From: Bacillota bacterium
GTDB taxonomy: Bacteria; Bacillota; Clostridia; Lachnospirales; Lachnospiraceae
Reading direction: 5' to 3'
Length of the DNA: 12,461 nucleotides
Assembly: GCA_023450835.1 (NCBI GenBank)
Contig: JAEXGM010000185.1
Span: 1-12,461, forward strand
Shown here: positions 11,713 to 12,461 of the stretch, piece after piece
Position numbering within the stretch: the first letter of the stretch is position 1
Layout of the letters: the number at the start of each line of letters is the position of its first letter
Notes under the pieces: model-generated
Database searches by the model: none
Seen by the model: the letters and a program-made list of their open reading frames with translations, nothing else
What the model was told of the DNA's origin: nothing
Translations under genes and position numbers: made by a program

Positions 11713-12461
11713 ATGAAATTACCAAATATTAATATTGTTTTCACGACCCAGGCATCCAGTGCCATTGCACGTTCTGAAAAAGGAATTGTGGCTTTAATAC
11801 TAAGAGATGCCGCTGAAAACGGAGGACATGTGCTTACCGGCACTACACAGATTCCGGAAGGACTTGGAGTTGCAAATCAGGACTACATAAAAAGAGCTTT
11901 TATAGGTTATGTGAATCCTCCTAAAAAAGTAATTCTGTATGTTTTACCGGAAGGAACTGCAGATCTTTCAGAAGCCCTTACTTATCTGGGAACACAGACT
12001 TTTGATTACCTTGCAGGACCAGCTGATATTACTGCTGCTGAAAGTGCTGAAATTGTAACTTGGATTAAAGCACAGTATGATCTTGGATTTACACCTAAGG
12101 CAGTACTTCCAAATACTGCAGGGGATAATGAAATGATTATTAACTTTACGACAGGCAATATAGCAGTAGGGGCAGATACCTATACTGCAGCAGAGTATTG
12201 TTCCAGAATTGCGGGACTGTTAGCAGGTACACCTATGACAATATCCTGCACCTATGCCCAGCTTCCGGAAGTTACAGATGTTGAGAGATTAACAAAAGAT
12301 GAGATGGATGATGCAATCGACAAAGGTAAATTCATTCTGCTCTATGATGGAGAAAAAGTAAAAGTCGGCCGCGGCGTAAACTCTCTTCAGACGAAAACAC
12401 CTAGTAAAGGGGAAGCTTTCAAGAAAATTAAGATAGTTGAAATCGTGAACACGATCCACAA
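11713..12461 (+). CDS. Contractile tail sheath protein (XkdK-like), N-terminal part
   Basis: ATG 11713 follows GGAGG and lies two bases after the previous stop. 249 codons are visible and the frame is open to the window edge. The start LPNINIVFTTQASSAIARSEKG-IVALILRD, then DYIKRAFIGYVNPPKKVILYVLP, and GVNSLQTKTPSKGEAFKKIKIVE near residue 235, follow the phage sheath pattern (Phage_sheath family). The presence of a sheath makes this a contractile (myovirus-like or R-type) tail. Complete family members have about 350-480 residues, so at least 100 are beyond the window. Confidence 0.9.
   Translation, partial: MKLPNINIVFTTQASSAIARSEKGIVALILRDAAENGGHVLTGTTQIPEGLGVANQDYIKRAFIGYVNPPKKVILYVLPEGTADLSEALTYLGTQTFDYLAGPADITAAESAEIVTWIKAQYDLGFTPKAVLPNTAGDNEMIINFTTGNIAVGADTYTAAEYCSRIAGLLAGTPMTISCTYAQLPEVTDVERLTKDEMDDAIDKGKFILLYDGEKVKVGRGVNSLQTKTPSKGEAFKKIKIVEIVNTIH

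Noticed and set aside
1..12461. CRISPR array, transposase or insertion sequence
   Set aside because: No regularly spaced repeats of CRISPR type, no transposase domain and no terminal inverted repeats with target duplication were seen.

Overview
The window looks like a low-GC Gram-positive spore former, probably a clostridium of the Lachnospiraceae type (inference). The first 140 bases encode the C-terminus of the sporulation sigma factor SigH, most genes have strong AGGAGG-type ribosome sites, and the phage-like genes are of the clostridial/PBSX kind. SigH is followed by tRNA-Thr(GGT) and its terminator, which are host core sequence.

Region 1 (about 182-7118) is an integrated element. The 3' half of tRNA-Thr and its flank are repeated at 7044-7118, and the post-tRNA terminator is repeated too. 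Just inside each end lie direct copies of an 11-mer, TTTGGGGACTA (two on the left, three on the right), which look like recombinase arm sites. No integrase is visible, so this is either a decayed element or a satellite moved in trans. Its cargo reads as a defence island. It holds a KilA-N protein with a BstA-like C-terminal half (1184-2008) and three small DNA-binding proteins (2303-2964). A two-gene Kiwa-like system follows in the order kwaB-kwaA (3349-4977), with a LexA-type box inside an upstream promoter. Next come a probable type I toxin-antitoxin locus (5001-5290), small peptides, a broken KGG-motif gene, and an unrecognised pair of genes (5913-6893), one of them a membrane protein.

Region 2 (about 7119-8245) is a mostly non-coding junction. 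It holds a second type I toxin-antitoxin-like locus, in which a 29-residue hydrophobic peptide on the minus strand faces a convergent small RNA.

Region 3 (8246 to the end) is phage-derived. A divergent switch has an XRE repressor and an ImmA-like peptidase on the minus strand, and a rightward promoter with four copies of a 15-bp operator. Rightward genes are a short peptide, an unknown protein, a sigma-like late regulator, a head-tail connector, a head-closure protein, a tail terminator and the start of a contractile tail sheath. There is no terminase, portal or capsid gene between the regulator and the connector. This layout fits an R-type tailocin (phage-tail-like bacteriocin, as in diffocins and PBSX-type elements) better than an intact prophage.

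Overall, the defence cargo sits between the tRNA-Thr landing site and a tail-like bacteriocin locus. DNA damage may be a common input, through LexA at the Kiwa promoter and through ImmA/repressor at the tail locus; this link is inference.
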